From Chitinophagaceae bacterium UBA3430 (GTDB lineage: Bacteria; Bacteroidota; Bacteroidia; Chitinophagales; Chitinophagaceae), in NCBI GenBank assembly GCA_002378975.1, contig DFST01000096.1:558-8493 (forward strand): a stretch of 7,936 bases of DNA. Reading direction: 5' to 3'. Below the pieces are notes generated by a model. The model was not told the origin of the DNA. It saw nothing but the letters and a program-made list of their open reading frames with translations, and searched no databases. Below, one piece after another: positions 1 to 7,127 of the stretch (positions are counted from its first letter, which is position 1; each line of letters starts with the position of its first letter). Both the position numbers and the translations under genes were made by a program.

Positions 1-312
1 ATGGTGGATGATAAGATGCATGCTCGTTCGATCGGACCATACAGTCTCATCACGCAACAACCGTTGGGTGGTAAGGCGCAGTTCGGTGGACAACGTTTCG
101 GGGAGATGGAGGTCTGGGCACTCGAGGCCTATGGAGCTTCCAACATTCTCCAGGAATTGTTGACCATCAAATCGGATGACATCATCGGTCGTGCGAAGAC
201 GTACGAGGCAATCGTGAAGGGTGACAACGTGCCGCGTCCCGGCATTCCGGAGTCCTTCAACGTACTCGTGCATGAATTGCGCGGACTGGGATTGGATCTC
301 AAGTTTGATTGA
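1..312 (+). CDS. rpoB: RNA polymerase beta subunit, C-terminal end (partial)
   Basis: This is the last 103 codons of the beta subunit of DNA-dependent RNA polymerase, which with beta' forms the catalytic core of transcription. The reading frame is already open at base 1, and the ATG there is an internal methionine of the conserved MVDDKMHARS segment, not the start. The segment GPYSLITQQPLGGKAQFGG followed by QRFGEMEVWALEAYGA is the highly conserved C-terminal clamp region of bacterial beta. The end, PESFNVLVHELRGLGLDLKFD, matches the usual beta C-terminus (E. coli has PESFNVLLKEIRSLGINIE), so the 3' end is intact. The stop is TGA at 310-312. rpoC follows after 53 bp with no terminator, the normal rpoBC arrangement. 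The 5' part of the gene lies to the left of the window. Identification is very secure from the sequence motifs. Confidence 0.98.
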   Translation: MVDDKMHARSIGPYSLITQQPLGGKAQFGGQRFGEMEVWALEAYGASNILQELLTIKSDDIIGRAKTYEAIVKGDNVPRPGIPESFNVLVHELRGLGLDLKFD

Positions 313-365
313 TCCGTTTCGAAGTAAACAACCTTTAATTAGCATTCTAAATCGTCAATACGATC

Positions 366-3300
366 ATGTCAATCCGCAAAGAAAATCGCCCCCGGGCCAG
401 CTTCAGCAAGATCACCATCGGCTTGGCTTCGCCCGACAATATCCTGGAACGCAGTTTTGGGGAGATCCTCAAGCCTGAAACCATCAATTACCGCACCTAC
501 AAGCCAGAGCGGGATGGTCTGTTCTGCGAGCGCATCTTCGGTCCAGTAAAGGATTTCGAATGTGCCTGCGGCAAGTATAAGCGCATTCGCTACAAAGGCA
601 TCGTCTGTGACCGATGCGGGGTAGAAGTTACCGAGAAGAAAGTACGTCGTGAGCGCATGGGCCACATCAAACTGGTGGTGCCCGTTGTGCACATCTGGTA
701 TTTCAAATCCCTTCCGAATAAGATCGGTTATCTCCTCGGCGTAAGCTCCAAGAAATTGGAGACCATCGTTTACTACGAGCGTTTCGTGGTGATCCAACCC
801 GGCATCCGTGCCGAGAAAGGTCAGAACATGGGCGACCTGCTGACAGAAGAAGAATACCTGGATATCCTGGACACCTTACCCAAGGAGAATCAGTACCTGC
901 CCGATGACGATCCGAATAAATTCATCGCCAAGATGGGTGCCGAGGCTGTACATGACCTGCTGGCTCGCATCGACCTCGATCAACTCTCCTTCGACCTGCG
1001 CAACGCAGCGGCAACCGAAACTTCCCAACAGCGCAAGGCAGATGCCTTGAAGCGGTTGAGCGTGGTAGAAGCGTTCCGTGACGCCAATACCCGCATCGCC
1101 AATCGTCCCGAGTGGATGGTGATGCAATACATTCCCGTCATTCCACCGGAACTGCGTCCGCTTGTTCCTTTGGATGGTGGTCGCTTTGCTTCGTCCGACC
1201 TCAACGACCTCTATCGCCGCGTCATCATTCGCAACAACCGTTTGAAGCGCTTGTTGGAGATCAAGGCTCCGGAGGTGATTTTGCGCAACGAAAAACGCAT
1301 GCTGCAAGAAGCGGTAGATTCCTTGTTCGACAATAGCCGGAAGTCCAATGCCGTGAAGGCAGAAGGCGGACGGGCCCTGAAATCACTCAGTGATGTACTC
1401 AAGGGTAAGCAAGGACGTTTCCGTCAAAACCTGTTGGGTAAACGCGTTGACTACTCTGGTCGTTCGGTCATCGTGGTCGGTCCTGAATTGAAACTGCACG
1501 AGTGCGGTCTCCCCAAGGACATGGCCGCTGAATTGTTCAAGCCATTCATCATTCGTAAACTCATCGAGCGCGGTATTGTAAAGACCGTTAAATCGGCGCG
1601 CAAACTGGTTGATAAAAAAGAAGCGGTTATCTGGGATATCCTGGAAAACATCCTCAAAGGTCACCCGGTTATGCTCAACCGTGCCCCGACGCTCCACCGT
1701 CTTTCCATTCAGGCCTTCCAGCCTAAATTGATCGAAGGAAAAGCGATCCAATTGCACCCGCTGGTTACCTCGGCGTTCAACGCCGACTTCGATGGTGACC
1801 AAATGGCCGTGCACGTACCGCTGGGCCATGCCGCTATCCTGGAAGCACAGTTGTTGATGCTGGCTTCACACAACATCCTCAATCCGCAGAACGGTACGCC
1901 GATCACCCTGCCTTCACAGGACATGGTGTTGGGACTCTACTACATCACCAAAGGAAAGAAGAATACCCCTGCCGAACCCGTCAAGGGCGAAGGCAAGGCC
2001 TTCTACTCTGCCGAGGAAGTGATCATTGCCTACAACGAAGGTTGCATTGATCTGCATGCCTGGATCAAAGTAAAAGGCAACATCCGCAATGCCGATGGCT
2101 TGCTCGAACATAAATTGATCGAGACCACGGTTGGTCGTGTACTGTTCAACCAGCACGTACCCGCTGAAGTCGGTTTTGTGAATGCGCTGCTCACTAAGAA
2201 AAATTTGCGCGAAATCATTGGTGACATCATCAAGATCACCAACGTACCGAAGACGGCCAAGTTCTTGGATGACATCAAACAACTTGGTTTCCGCACAGCC
2301 TTCCAGGGCGGTCTCTCCTTCAATATCAATGACCTGATCATCCCCGACACCAAAGAGGCCATGCTTGACAACGCCAAGGTGGAGGTCGACGAAGTATGGG
2401 ATAGCTACAACATGGGATTGATCACCAACAACGAACGATACAACCAGATCGTTGACATCTGGAGCCGGGTAGATACCCGCATCACGGAAAGTTTGATCCG
2501 TGAACTCAGCAACGACCGTCAAGGATTCAACTCGGTATTCATGATGTTGGATTCTGGTGCCCGTGGATCGAAGCAGCAGATCAAGCAGCTGGCTGGTATC
2601 CGCGGACTCATGGCCAAGCCCCGCAAATCGGGATCTACGGGCAGTGAGATCATTGAGAACCCAATCCTTTCCAACTTCAAAGGCGGACTGAACGTATTGG
2701 ATTACTTCATCTCTACCCACGGTGCTCGTAAAGGTCTCGCCGATACGGCCCTGAAAACCGCCGATGCCGGTTACCTGACTCGTCGTCTGGTAGACGTAGC
2801 GCAAGACGTGGTCATCACCGAGGTGGATTGTGGAACCCTGCGTGGCATTGCTACCACCGCATTGAAAGATAATGAGGACGTCATCGAGCCATTGAGCGAC
2901 CGCATCATCGGACGTACTTCTCTTCACGATGTATTTGATCCAGTGAACGAAATGTTGTACGTATCGGCCGGTGATGAAATCACCGTTGACGTGGCCAAGC
3001 GTATTGAAGACGCCGGAATTGAAACGGTAGAGATCCGCTCCGTATTGACTTGTGAAAGCAAGCGCGGCGTGTGTTCGAAGTGCTATGGTAAGAATCTGGC
3101 TACCGGTGCCATGACGCAGCAAGGGGATGCCGTTGGCATCATCGCTGCACAGTCCATCGGTGAGCCGGGTACTCAGCTGACCTTGCGTACATTCCACGTG
3201 GGTGGTGTGGCTGGTTCTGCCTCGGTAGAATCGACCTTGGCTGCCAAGTTCGACGGAACCATCCAATTTGATGGGTTGCGTACCGTTACGGTCACCAGCA

Positions 3301-4658
3301 ACGACGGAGTAAAATCTCAAGTGGTTATTGGACGTACCGGTGAAGTACGAATTGTAGATGTTAAGAATGATCGTCTGTTGATCACGAACAACATTCCATA
3401 CGGCGCTACCTTGAATGTGAAGGATGGTCAGAATATTTCCAAAGGAGGTGTACTCTGTACATGGGATCCATTCAACAACGTGATTGTATCCGAGATCAAC
3501 GGTACCATCAATTTCGATAATGTGATCGATGGCATTACCTATCGGGAAGAATCGGATGAGCAGACTGGACACCGCGAGAAAGTGGTGATCGAAACCCGCG
3601 ACAAGACGAAGATCCCTTCGCTCTTAGTAGAAGGGAAAGAAAAGAAATCATACAACCTGCCTACGGGTAGCCACATCATGATTGATGCAGGCGATCAGGT
3701 ACATGCCGGACAGGTACTCGTAAAGATTCCTCGTGTGCTCGGTAAACTGCGCGACATCACCGGAGGTCTCCCTCGTGTTACGGAACTCTTCGAAGCCCGT
3801 AACCCCAGCAACCCGGCCGTTGTTTCTGAGATCGACGGCGTGGTGGTCATGGGTAATATCAAGCGTGGTAACCGCGAAATCACGATCGAAGCGAAGGATG
3901 GTGTGCAGAAGAAATATCTGGTACCCCTTACCCGTCAGATCCTCGCACAAGATGGCGATTTCGTAAAAGCCGGAACGCCGATGAGTGATGGTCAGATCGC
4001 ACCGTTCGATATTTTGTCGATCAAAGGTCCATTTGCTGTACAAGAGTACGTGGTGAATGAGATTCAGGAGGTTTACCGTTTACAAGGTGTGAAGATCAAC
4101 GATAAGCACATTGAAGTGATCGTTCGTCAGATGATGCGTAAGGTCAACATCGTTGATCCAGGCGACACCCGCTTCTTGGAAGACGATCTGGTCGATAAGT
4201 TTGAATTCGTAGACGAGAATGACTACATCTTCGATAAAAAGGTAGTTACTGAAATCGGGGACAGCGCCAAGCTCCGTGCCGGTCAGATCGTGACCCTGCG
4301 TGAGGTTCGGGAGGAAAATTCCATCCTGCGCAGAAACGATCAGAAACCAGTCGAGTACCGCGACGCGAAACCAGCTACATCAGCTCCCACCTTGTTGGGT
4401 ATCACCAAGGCCTCCTTGGGTGTGCAAAGCTGGATCTCGGCTGCTTCGTTCCAGGAGACGACCAAGGTTCTCTCTTCGGCTGCCATCAACGGTAAAACCG
4501 ATGATATGCTGGGTCTGAAAGAGAACGTCATCACCGGCCATCCGATCCCGGCTGGTACCGGACTGCGCGAATTCGACAAGGTGATCGTCGGCAGCAAGGA
4601 GGAATACGAATTGCTACAGACAACCCGCGAGGCGATGGTCTTCGACGAAGAGGAGTAA
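366..4658 (+). CDS. rpoC: RNA polymerase beta' subunit RpoC, complete
   Basis: Beta' carries the active-site magnesium aspartates of RNA polymerase. The protein is 1430 aa, slightly longer than E. coli RpoC (1407). Landmarks in order: the first zinc-ribbon cysteines C66, C68, C81 and C84; the NLLGKRVDYSGRSV segment around K359-R366; the catalytic NADFDGDQM at 472-480 with D474, D476 and D478; the bridge helix starting near H785 (HGARKGLADTALKT); the second zinc site C822, C896, C903 and C906; and the trigger loop TQLTLRTFHVGG with R941 and H944 (E. coli R933 and H936), where L940 replaces E. coli M932. After the trigger-loop N-half, an SI3-like block of about 175 residues (about 950-1125) precedes the second half, LRDITGGLPRVTELFEAR. 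The C-terminus is complete (LLGITKASL, SWISAASFQETTKVL, HPIPAGTG) and ends in an acidic tail, FDEEE. Start ATG 366 gives MSIRKENRPRASFSKI, the usual Bacteroidota N-terminus. No Shine-Dalgarno sequence is visible upstream; the leader is A/T-rich. The gene is co-transcribed with rpoB. Confidence 0.99.
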   Translation: MSIRKENRPRASFSKITIGLASPDNILERSFGEILKPETINYRTYKPERDGLFCERIFGPVKDFECACGKYKRIRYKGIVCDRCGVEVTEKKVRRERMGHIKLVVPVVHIWYFKSLPNKIGYLLGVSSKKLETIVYYERFVVIQPGIRAEKGQNMGDLLTEEEYLDILDTLPKENQYLPDDDPNKFIAKMGAEAVHDLLARIDLDQLSFDLRNAAATETSQQRKADALKRLSVVEAFRDANTRIANRPEWMVMQYIPVIPPELRPLVPLDGGRFASSDLNDLYRRVIIRNNRLKRLLEIKAPEVILRNEKRMLQEAVDSLFDNSRKSNAVKAEGGRALKSLSDVLKGKQGRFRQNLLGKRVDYSGRSVIVVGPELKLHECGLPKDMAAELFKPFIIRKLIERGIVKTVKSARKLVDKKEAVIWDILENILKGHPVMLNRAPTLHRLSIQAFQPKLIEGKAIQLHPLVTSAFNADFDGDQMAVHVPLGHAAILEAQLLMLASHNILNPQNGTPITLPSQDMVLGLYYITKGKKNTPAEPVKGEGKAFYSAEEVIIAYNEGCIDLHAWIKVKGNIRNADGLLEHKLIETTVGRVLFNQHVPAEVGFVNALLTKKNLREIIGDIIKITNVPKTAKFLDDIKQLGFRTAFQGGLSFNINDLIIPDTKEAMLDNAKVEVDEVWDSYNMGLITNNERYNQIVDIWSRVDTRITESLIRELSNDRQGFNSVFMMLDSGARGSKQQIKQLAGIRGLMAKPRKSGSTGSEIIENPILSNFKGGLNVLDYFISTHGARKGLADTALKTADAGYLTRRLVDVAQDVVITEVDCGTLRGIATTALKDNEDVIEPLSDRIIGRTSLHDVFDPVNEMLYVSAGDEITVDVAKRIEDAGIETVEIRSVLTCESKRGVCSKCYGKNLATGAMTQQGDAVGIIAAQSIGEPGTQLTLRTFHVGGVAGSASVESTLAAKFDGTIQFDGLRTVTVTSNDGVKSQVVIGRTGEVRIVDVKNDRLLITNNIPYGATLNVKDGQNISKGGVLCTWDPFNNVIVSEINGTINFDNVIDGITYREESDEQTGHREKVVIETRDKTKIPSLLVEGKEKKSYNLPTGSHIMIDAGDQVHAGQVLVKIPRVLGKLRDITGGLPRVTELFEARNPSNPAVVSEIDGVVVMGNIKRGNREITIEAKDGVQKKYLVPLTRQILAQDGDFVKAGTPMSDGQIAPFDILSIKGPFAVQEYVVNEIQEVYRLQGVKINDKHIEVIVRQMMRKVNIVDPGDTRFLEDDLVDKFEFVDENDYIFDKKVVTEIGDSAKLRAGQIVTLREVREENSILRRNDQKPVEYRDAKPATSAPTLLGITKASLGVQSWISAASFQETTKVLSSAAINGKTDDMLGLKENVITGHPIPAGTGLREFDKVIVGSKEEYELLQTTREAMVFDEEE

Positions 4659-4677
4659 TCGAAATAAATCTTCCTAC

Positions 4678-4706
4678 AGAGCAGGCCCAGGCCTGCTCTT
4701 TTTTTT
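4678..4706 (+). terminator. Rho-independent terminator after rpoC
   Basis: A perfect 9-bp G+C-rich stem pairs AGAGCAGGC (4678-4686) with GCCTGCTCT (4691-4699). The loop is the 4-nt CCAG, and the stem runs straight into eight consecutive T residues (4699-4706). It begins 19 bp after the rpoC stop codon. This is a textbook intrinsic terminator for plus-strand transcription and marks the end of the rpoBC operon. On the other strand there is no comparable U-tract (the stem is flanked by TAGGAAG), so it should act in one direction only. Confidence 0.93.
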
Positions 4707-4762
4707 GCTGTTAACCCTATCACAAACCAGAAATTTATGAGCGATGATTCCCGATATCCTCA

Positions 4763-4770
4763 TTAATTTG
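4763..4770 (+). promoter_or_regulatory. Possible Bacteroidota -7 promoter element for the OmpH-kinase unit
   Basis: The word TTAATTTG matches five of the six fixed positions of the Bacteroidota -7 consensus TAnnTTTG. It lies 16 bp before the OmpH start codon, downstream of the rpoC terminator, where a new promoter is expected. No convincing TTG -33 element is seen at the usual spacing, so the exact site is uncertain. If it is used, the leader would be very short. The need for a promoter somewhere in 4707-4786 is better supported than this particular word. Confidence 0.3.
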
Positions 4771-4786
4771 TAAAAAATATGTCACT

Positions 4787-5383
4787 ATGAATCGTGGAAT
4801 GCTTGTATGGAATGGACTATTGACGCTTGTTTGCGGATTTTTGTTGTATCAGAACTGGCCGGCCAAAGGGGCCAGTGCCGGTCCATTGTCCACCCGGGCC
4901 AATTCCGCTCAATCTGATTTCCGGATGGCTTATTTCGAGATGGATTCCATTGCGGCACATTTTGACATGGTGAAGGAGCTCAAAGCAGAGATGACCAAGC
5001 GCGAAGACGCCATCAATGCCGAGTTGGAAGGTTTGGGAAAGAACATGCAGCAAAAACTCAGCTATTATCAACAGCAAGCCAATACGGGTGCGCTCAGTCA
5101 AGAACAAAGTGATGCAGCTAGCCGAGAAATGCGTACCCTGGACGACAACCTAAAGAGCCGTAAGCAAGCCCTCGAATCAGACTACAGTGATTATGTGTTG
5201 CGTCGTCAAAATGAGATCAAATCCAAGATTGAGGATTTCCTCAAAGAGTACAACCAGAAGTCGGCCTATACCTACATCGTTTCTTACGAGCCGGGGTTGT
5301 TCTATTACAAGGACTCCGCGTACAACATCACGCAAAATCTGATCGACGGGCTAAACAGTCAATATACCTCACAGAAGAAATAA
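4787..5383 (+). CDS. OmpH/Skp-family periplasmic chaperone-like protein, N-terminally anchored
   Basis: This 198-aa protein resembles the OmpH/Skp family, whose E. coli member binds unfolded outer-membrane proteins in the periplasm. Residues 5-21 form one hydrophobic segment (LVWNGLLTLVCGFLLY) after a short charged start, so the protein is exported. ASA at 29-31 could be a signal-peptidase site, but it sits far from the hydrophobic core, and an uncleaved anchor looks likelier. Cys16 lies in the hydrophobic run without a proper lipobox. Next comes the family's N-terminal strand (MAYFEMDSIAAHF, about 47-59), then a long Lys/Glu/Gln-rich coiled-coil region (about 60-155), and the closing strand and helix (YTYIVSYEPGLFYYKDSAYNITQNL from 161, split here by family convention into strand then helix). 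Start ATG 4787 follows an A-rich stretch with no Shine-Dalgarno. The stop TAA overlaps the next gene's ATG as TAATG, so the two genes are probably translationally coupled. The family assignment is good; chaperone activity is inferred. Confidence 0.85.
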   Translation: MNRGMLVWNGLLTLVCGFLLYQNWPAKGASAGPLSTRANSAQSDFRMAYFEMDSIAAHFDMVKELKAEMTKREDAINAELEGLGKNMQQKLSYYQQQANTGALSQEQSDAASREMRTLDDNLKSRKQALESDYSDYVLRRQNEIKSKIEDFLKEYNQKSAYTYIVSYEPGLFYYKDSAYNITQNLIDGLNSQYTSQKK

Positions 5384-6372
5384 TGTCTTCTTTTCGTCAC
5401 TTCTTCCAAGAGTTACCCCGGTTGCGCGTGGCCGTGTTGGGGGATCTCATGTTGGATACCTATTTTTTTGGACAAGTAGATCGTGTATCCCCGGAGGCGC
5501 CGGTTCCAGTCGTTGCCCATCAACGTCAAGAGGAACGCATCGGGGGCGCTGGAAATGTGGCCTTGAATTTCAAATCGCTGGGCGCTGACGTTCAGCTAAT
5601 TTCAATAGTAGGATCCGATGCGCCGGGACAAATCCTTCGAGATCTATTGACAGAGCAGGCCGTCGGTACGGATCTGCTTTTTGCTGACCCGAATCGTCCA
5701 ACCACCCGAAAAACCAGGGTGCTGGATCGAAATAAACAATTGCTCAGGTTGGATCACGAGTCGGTTGCCGAGCTCTCTCCAGAAATGGAGACGCAGATCC
5801 TAGCTCAACTCACAAAATATTTAATTTCAGAGCGACCTCAATTGTTAGTCCTGGAGGATTACAACAAAGGGATGTTGACGCCCTCACTGATCGAGTCGGT
5901 GATTCGTACCTGTCGAAGCCTGAACATCGTAACGGCCGTCGATCCGAAGAAAAAAAACTTTTTCGCCTACCGCGGAGTAGACCTGTTTAAACCCAATTGG
6001 CGCGAGGTGGCCGACGCATTGAACGTAAGTGGGGATCCGAATCCATCTTTACTCGAACAGGTACACGGTCAATTGCATGAACGGCTGGACCACGCAGTTT
6101 CACTGATCACCCTGTCCGATAAGGGGATTTTCTATCAGACCGATTCGCATGCTGAATGGCTGAACGGGTTTAAACGAAATGTGGCTGACGTATCGGGTGC
6201 TGGCGATACCGTCATCGCGGTAGCCGCTGCTGCCTATGCATTGACCAAAGATGCCTCGATCATGGCGAAGCTGGCAAATTTGGCCGGGGGATTGGTCTGC
6301 GAGCAGGTGGGCACCTCACCCATCGATCGAGAGCGCTTAGAACAAGAATCCTCAAAACTCGGCTGGTGTTAG
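5383..6372 (+). CDS. PfkB-family sugar kinase, RfaE1/HldE kinase-domain type (probable heptose-7-phosphate kinase)
   Basis: This 329-aa cytosolic kinase matches the N-terminal (RfaE1) half of HldE, which phosphorylates D-glycero-beta-D-manno-heptose 7-phosphate at C1 during ADP-heptose synthesis. Visible signatures: GDLMLDTYFFG followed by VSPEAPVPVV (residues 20-44), the PfkB glycine motif IGGAGNVALN (53-62), EDYNKGML (158-165), DPKKKNF (187-193), KPNWREV (203-209), and the C-terminal PfkB signature DVSGAGDT (269-276) with D275 as the expected catalytic base. All key residues are present, and the length is a complete kinase domain. The cytidylyltransferase (RfaE2) domain that makes E. coli HldE bifunctional is absent: the protein ends soon after the kinase fold. 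That activity would have to come from another gene. The start ATG at 5383 is fixed by the TAATG overlap with the OmpH stop codon. The stop is TAG. The heptose substrate is inferred from family resemblance; another sugar phosphate is possible. Confidence 0.87.
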   Translation: MSSFRHFFQELPRLRVAVLGDLMLDTYFFGQVDRVSPEAPVPVVAHQRQEERIGGAGNVALNFKSLGADVQLISIVGSDAPGQILRDLLTEQAVGTDLLFADPNRPTTRKTRVLDRNKQLLRLDHESVAELSPEMETQILAQLTKYLISERPQLLVLEDYNKGMLTPSLIESVIRTCRSLNIVTAVDPKKKNFFAYRGVDLFKPNWREVADALNVSGDPNPSLLEQVHGQLHERLDHAVSLITLSDKGIFYQTDSHAEWLNGFKRNVADVSGAGDTVIAVAAAAYALTKDASIMAKLANLAGGLVCEQVGTSPIDRERLEQESSKLGWC

Positions 6373-6440
6373 TCAGGCGCTGAGCATTCCCTTTTGGAAT
6401 TCCTTTAATTTCGAATATTACCAGTATAGCCCCGCGCACC

Positions 6441-7127
6441 ATGGACCATTCTCTTCGTAAGAAAATTGCTGTAGTAGTAGCCGGTGGTGTAGGCATGCGT
6501 ATGGGGGCAGATCGGCCTAAACAGTTTTTGGCATTAGAAGGACAATCAATCCTGAACCGAACCCTCGAAACATTTTTATCCAGCTACCTCGACCTAGAAG
6601 TGGTGCTGGTTTTGCCTGATGAGCACATGGATTCAGGCGTTCAGCTTGTGCAGGGTCTACCGGGATCAAACCGTATCCGATTTGTAAAAGGAGGAGAGAC
6701 GCGATTTCATTCCGTGCAAAACGGACTGGCAACCATAGATGCTTCCTCCATCATTTTTGTACACGATGCGGTACGCTGCCTACTCACCATCGATCTGATT
6801 CACCGATGTAATGATCAGGCCCTTCGTCAAGGGTCTGCCATCCCGGCCATTGTATCAAAGGACAGCATCCGTTGGTTAATCGATGGAAAAAGCAAGTCCA
6901 TTCCCCGCCATCAGATTCGGTTGATCCAAACCCCACAGACTTTTCTTAGTGAGGTATTATTATCCGCTTATCAGGTAAAGCATCACCCTGATTTTACCGA
7001 TGAAGCCAGTGTAGTGGAAGCCAGCGGTCAGCCCATCTATTTGATCAATGGGGAGGAGCGTAACATCAAGATCACTCACCCAGACGATCTGATCACAGCT
7101 GCGCAGTGGTTACGTGCCGATCAGTGA
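6441..7127 (+). CDS. ispD: 2-C-methyl-D-erythritol 4-phosphate cytidylyltransferase IspD
   Basis: IspD couples CTP to 2-C-methyl-D-erythritol 4-phosphate, the third step of the non-mevalonate (MEP) isoprenoid pathway, in the cytosol. The protein is 228 aa, close to E. coli IspD (236). The N-terminal nucleotide-binding loop AGGVGMRMGADRPKQFL has R20 and K27 in the same positions as the E. coli catalytic R20 and K27. VHDAVR (D109) is the metal- and CTP-contacting motif. TDEASVVE (186-193) and NIKIT with K210 form the methylerythritol-phosphate site. GGETRFHSVQNGL (84-96) is also typical. Start ATG 6441 puts the loop at its normal distance; no Shine-Dalgarno is visible before it. The gene lies 68 bp after the kinase with no clear terminator between, so it may share that transcript. 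Its last 7 bases overlap the convergent acyltransferase gene. The alternative, the paralogous ribitol-phosphate cytidylyltransferase TarI/IspD2, is less likely but cannot be fully excluded by eye. Confidence 0.93.
   Translation: MDHSLRKKIAVVVAGGVGMRMGADRPKQFLALEGQSILNRTLETFLSSYLDLEVVLVLPDEHMDSGVQLVQGLPGSNRIRFVKGGETRFHSVQNGLATIDASSIIFVHDAVRCLLTIDLIHRCNDQALRQGSAIPAIVSKDSIRWLIDGKSKSIPRHQIRLIQTPQTFLSEVLLSAYQVKHHPDFTDEASVVEASGQPIYLINGEERNIKITHPDDLITAAQWLRADQ

Noticed and set aside
1..3. ATG at base 1 as the start of a small gene
   Set aside because: It is the internal methionine of the conserved MVDDKMHARS segment of RpoB, and the window edge merely falls there.
313..365. A terminator or separate promoter between rpoB and rpoC
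   Set aside because: The 53-bp spacer has no hairpin with a T-tract and no convincing promoter pair; co-transcription is the simpler reading.
1914..3572. A 552-codon open frame on the minus strand, antisense to rpoC
   Set aside because: It lies entirely inside the highly conserved rpoC. Its translation shows no recognisable domain, and long antisense frames arise readily opposite a gene with strong codon bias. No promoter or ribosome binding site supports it.
6386..6400. Hairpin ATTCC-CTTTT-GGAAT between the kinase and ispD as a terminator
   Set aside because: The stem is only 5 bp, A/T-containing and without a following T-tract, so it is unlikely to stop transcription.
6406..6413. TAATTTCG as a -7 promoter element for ispD
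   Set aside because: It fits the TAnnTTTG pattern in five of six fixed positions, but no TTG -33 element lies at the right distance (the nearest is only 9 bp away), so chance A/T-rich sequence explains it as well.
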